A stretch of 21,759 bases of DNA, taken from the NCBI GenBank assembly GCA_051453625.1, contig JBOZIK010000001.1, positions 155,845,811-155,867,569 of the forward strand. The letters run 5' to 3'. Of this stretch, positions 18,755 to 21,759 are shown one piece after another (position 1 is the stretch's first letter; every line of letters starts with the position of its first letter). The notes under the pieces are model-generated. The model searched no databases, had not been told where the DNA came from, and worked only from the letters and a program-made list of their open reading frames with translations. The DNA is from Welwitschia mirabilis (lineage: Eukaryota; Gnetophyta; Gnetopsida; Welwitschiales). The position numbers and the translations under genes were made by a program.

Positions 18755-19930
18755 ATTACTAAATTAGCTTTAACTATCAAAATCTAGTGATATTGTTTTG
18801 AATTATTAAATGAATCTTTCGTAATAGTTTTTTTTAAAGCCTTTTTCAACCTTCTAACTCTTTTAGCAATCTTACTTTACTTATAGAGTAAAGTCAACTG
18901 TCGCTTGTTTGGAGTTATTAACATAGTTAAACTGCTGTTACTTTCATTGATGAGATATATGTTTCATTCCTTTTATTGTTATTATGTTAGTTTATCTTTT
19001 CCTTTATTTTAATTTTTTATTTTTAATAAGGTTTATGGGAAATTATACCATACTTAAGGTTACTAGTTTGACCAGATAAAAACCCAAAAGGTGGTCCTTG
19101 AAGCCAACTCACACATCATAGATCTCCAACCTAAGATGTTTAAGCTCAACTCAAAATCTTATTTCGTAATGCAAAATCATAGTTATAATATGTTCATGTT
19201 ATGATTGATCTTAAGCATTATAGAATAACTTATCCTTATACATTAAATCATGTTTCATTAGTAAATATTAGCTAAAGTATTTTAATATAATTTACTAGTA
19301 ATTATAGCTTAACTGCTACAACATTTAGGTACATTTGTGTTTCATGTTGGTTACAGCTTCAATCATTTATGTTTTAATTTCTTAAACAAAAAAACTTTAT
19401 GAAATTCCTTATCATTCAATATTAAGAAAAGAATTGACTGGAAGAAGTTCAGACTTGAGCTTGCACATTTTTCCATTGGAGATACCCATAATATAATAAC
19501 CAAATAATTAAACACTCAAAAAGACATATAATTTAAAATTTTTATTAAATGATTAATAAACTACAAGAGTTACATTTAGCTCTTATGAAAGCAGTACTAT
19601 TAAGAAAGAGAACTATTGCATACTTAGTAAGTAAGAGGTTAATCTAATGGTTCTATGTACTAATATTGACCATTTTGTGCGTTAAAATTTTTATTTAATT
19701 ATTAACAATGCAAAGAAATATCTTTAGTAGTTATTTTACATTAACTTACTTAAGGTATAAGAATTCTAATAAATTAAATACAAACTAGGATTACAAGTAA
19801 AACTTTCAACTAGTACTTTTCGTTAGCATTCATAATGTAAGAACTATAATTATTATAATTAAAAAATCGCAATCTCATACTTAAAGAAGAAAAGATGTTA
19901 ACATAGAGATTATATTATCAAGATGACATA
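18755..19930. other. intergenic sequence, possible LTR or decayed repeat, no gene seen
   Basis: If the junction at 18748 is real, this stretch begins with an LTR whose end I cannot place. Otherwise it is AT-rich sequence with no features. Confidence 0.4.
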
Positions 19931-20895
19931 ACAATATGGCCTTGGAATTCTTGTGGAGATCCTTATTTTGGTACATGAGGCATGAAATATTTGTGAGGTT
20001 ACACTACAAAAAGGGATTACCTCACTATCAAGGACCTATAACTAAAAAAGAGTAAGCCAATAAATAAATATGTAACATAGGTAACTAATGGTGTCCATAT
20101 TAAATTTGTAAAAACTATGATCCGAGAAAGAAGTTTTTCATAAGACAAGAACAATAATATCATAAACTTTAATAATATTAATCTCACCACATGTCATCAT
20201 TTCCTTTGGTCATATTCTTTGTGTGATGTGGAAGCCTATTCCCACAAAAGTAAGCACAGAGACCAATGGTAGACATAGAAATACGTACTATTATCCTAAT
20301 GAACGTATATCGTTACCCCATTGTTCATGCTTTACATTCCATCTGGGATATTGTTTCCATTGGCATACATAATATTTCTCTTGGAATTGCCACGAAGATT
20401 CTTAGCTTGGTACATGAACTTTAATATTAACTAGATTATATTACAACATGGATTCACCTTTGTGTTGAGTGATGAATACATGTACAATAATATATTATTA
20501 GTAAATAAAAACATGTATGGCAATAGATAACCATGTAACATGGGTAACTACTGGTATTTATCTTGGAGTTACAGAAACTGTAGCATAGAAAGAGTTTTTG
20601 CATAAGGTGAGAATAATAAATACTATCATAAACCTTGATAGTATAATCTTATCACACATGATCATTTTCATTGGTCATATTCTTTTTATCAAAGTCCATC
20701 CCCATAAACATAATTCCAGAGGTCAATGGTGGGCATAGAAACATATACTACTATCATAATGAATATTTTACCATATTATCATTAAATTTATACTATAATT
20801 AATAACCCCCTTTGATTACACTCCATGTTTTATGTGGAATCCTATCCTCACTGATGCCATAAGGCCAATAGTAGCATAAATTTTAGTGAGATTCT
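19931..20895. repeat. diverged tandem array, unit about 440-465 bp, two copies plus a partial third
   Basis: Copy 1 (about 19931-20340) and copy 2 (about 20370-20800) share, in order, CTTGGAATT, TTGGTACATGA, TGTAACATRGGTAACTA, AGAAAG(A)AGTTTTT, TTGGTCATATTCTTT and GGTMGRCATAGAAAYA. Offsets between paired words are 439-465 bases. A third block at 20820-20890 repeats only the ATGTGGAATCCTATCC ... GGCCAATAGTAGCATA part. No open frame is kept. Confidence 0.8.
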
Positions 20896-21190
20896 AACTA
20901 CACACAGTTTTAGGTCTCTTATATAACACTATTACTATTACACACAGGCTTAGGTTAATGGTGCATGCATTCATGCTTATGTGCGCATTGTGTATGTTAC
21001 ATTTAAATTCCTTCAATTTAGATTTAGATCTTGGATCTCAATTCAAAGAAGATCTAAACCTTGGGCCTTGATTCAAATCTTTACTTAAAAGAAATATACA
21101 AATTTATTATGACATTAATAAGTAAAATAATGATTATAAATTTTCTTAATCAATTCTAATTTGGAATATAAAAATAAGCTACAACACTTA
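20896..21190. other. intergenic sequence with short direct repeats
   Basis: CACACAG followed by TTAGGT occurs at 20901 and 20941. A GATCT...TTGGRYCTYRATTCAAA block is repeated at about 21025-21075. No gene is seen. Confidence 0.5.
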
Positions 21191-21194
21191 AATG

Positions 21195-21291
21195 CTACTA
21201 TGCCATGAAGAATCTACACTATTCTAGCTATCTCAAATAAATATTACTATGCCACAAGGAATCCACACTATTCTAACTATCTCTATATAGT
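21195..21291. repeat. tandem duplication, unit 49 bp
   Basis: TACTATGCCA is followed by AAGRAATCYACACTATTCTA and then CTATCTC. It occurs at 21195-21243 and again at 21244-21291 with few differences. Confidence 0.88.
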
Positions 21292-21650
21292 TTCTATGGT
21301 GGTGACATTGTTGTTGAACCATATGTAAAAAGTCAATAGCATGAAAAGACTTGAAATAAACTGAAGTCAACTCATATTTTGCTCATTTCCTCGTAAACCC
21401 TTGTCACTTATACTTTTTCCTTCTTAAATCTAAATCTTGTTTTAGTGCAATGTATGATCACTTGCAAACTTATTAACATCTTTAAAAGCCTAGCCAACTT
21501 CAATTCTTCAAACCAAAAAGATATAACTAAATCCAAATGTAAGAAAAGTCTTAAGATTCTCTTATCAAATGCTAAATATTTTTATATAGGATATACATTA
21601 TTTATTCTAAGTAATTTGTTAAAAAAAAATCCAAATGTTTCCTATGTTTA
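21292..21650. other. intergenic sequence, no gene seen
   Basis: AT-rich. The 68-codon frame at 21445-21651 is Lys/Asn/Leu-rich, as expected of AT-rich DNA, and has no recognisable domain. Confidence 0.5.
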
Positions 21651-21759
21651 AAGACAAATGGATAGATAAAGTTGAACGAGCTCTATTAGGGTTTTGAGCT
21701 CTTAGAGGTTCGGCGGATTTGAAGAGTAGGAGGGTACAGGTCTTGGAGGATCGCGGTTC
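21651..21759 (+). promoter_or_regulatory. possible promoter or 5' leader of a downstream gene, with telo-box
   Basis: The base composition turns GC-richer here. TTAGGGTTT (21686-21694) is the reverse complement of the plant telo-box AAACCCTAA, common near transcription starts of translation and cell-growth genes. TAGATAAA (21663-21670) lies about 25 bases upstream and could serve as a TATA element. GAGCTC flanks the telo-box on both sides (21679-21684 and 21696-21701). No ATG follows before the window ends. Confidence 0.35.

Noticed and set aside
20002-20015. CACTACAAAAAGGG, like a CACTA (En/Spm) transposon terminus
   Set aside because: No inverted partner (CCCTTTTTGTAGTG) was found in the window, and the word lies inside a 460-bp tandem unit whose second copy lacks it.

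Overview
This window looks like nuclear DNA of a seed plant. It holds one spliced gene with GT-AG introns and a plant-specific protein family (QWRF). Around the gene lies AT-rich intergenic sequence full of decayed repeats. The long, repeat-littered spacers fit a large genome such as a gymnosperm's, but I cannot name the species. Three assembly gaps (N runs at 925-934, 9416-9929 and 13703-13802) interrupt the sequence.

Region 1 (1-1635) is the upstream region and 5' leader. It holds a pyrimidine-rich leader, a G-box-like CACGTG, and two upstream reading frames. One is a start-stop ATGTGA. The other is a 16-codon frame whose stop codon overlaps the main start. Region 2 (1636-6738) is a complete six-exon gene on the + strand, predicted at 696 residues, for a QWRF-motif (DUF566, AUGMIN8/EDE1/SCO3-like) microtubule-associated protein. 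Exon 1 carries the basic, Ser/Pro-rich disordered half and the QWRF motif. Exons 2-6 carry the helical C-terminal half. All five introns are phase 0. Region 3 (6739-about 7740) is a likely 3' untranslated region.

Region 4 (about 7740-21650) has no convincing protein gene. It holds diverged tandem duplications with units of about 172, 111, 20, 25, 460 and 49 bp. It also holds several tRNA-like (pol III A/B box) modules that look like old SINEs, two of them alignable as one family. Possible LTR-retrotransposon landmarks are a decayed primer-binding site near 11870 and a polypurine tract next to TGTTATG near 18733-18754. Region 5 (about 21651-21759) turns GC-richer and carries a telo-box (TTAGGGTTT) after a TATA-like stretch. 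This may be the promoter or 5' leader of another + strand gene beyond the window.

The single gene is predicted to act on cortical or mitotic microtubules through the augmin/gamma-tubulin pathway. Nothing else in the window is visibly linked to it. I did not find a convincing new biological system. The best leads are the tightly packed upstream reading frames before the QWRF gene and the undescribed repeat families downstream.
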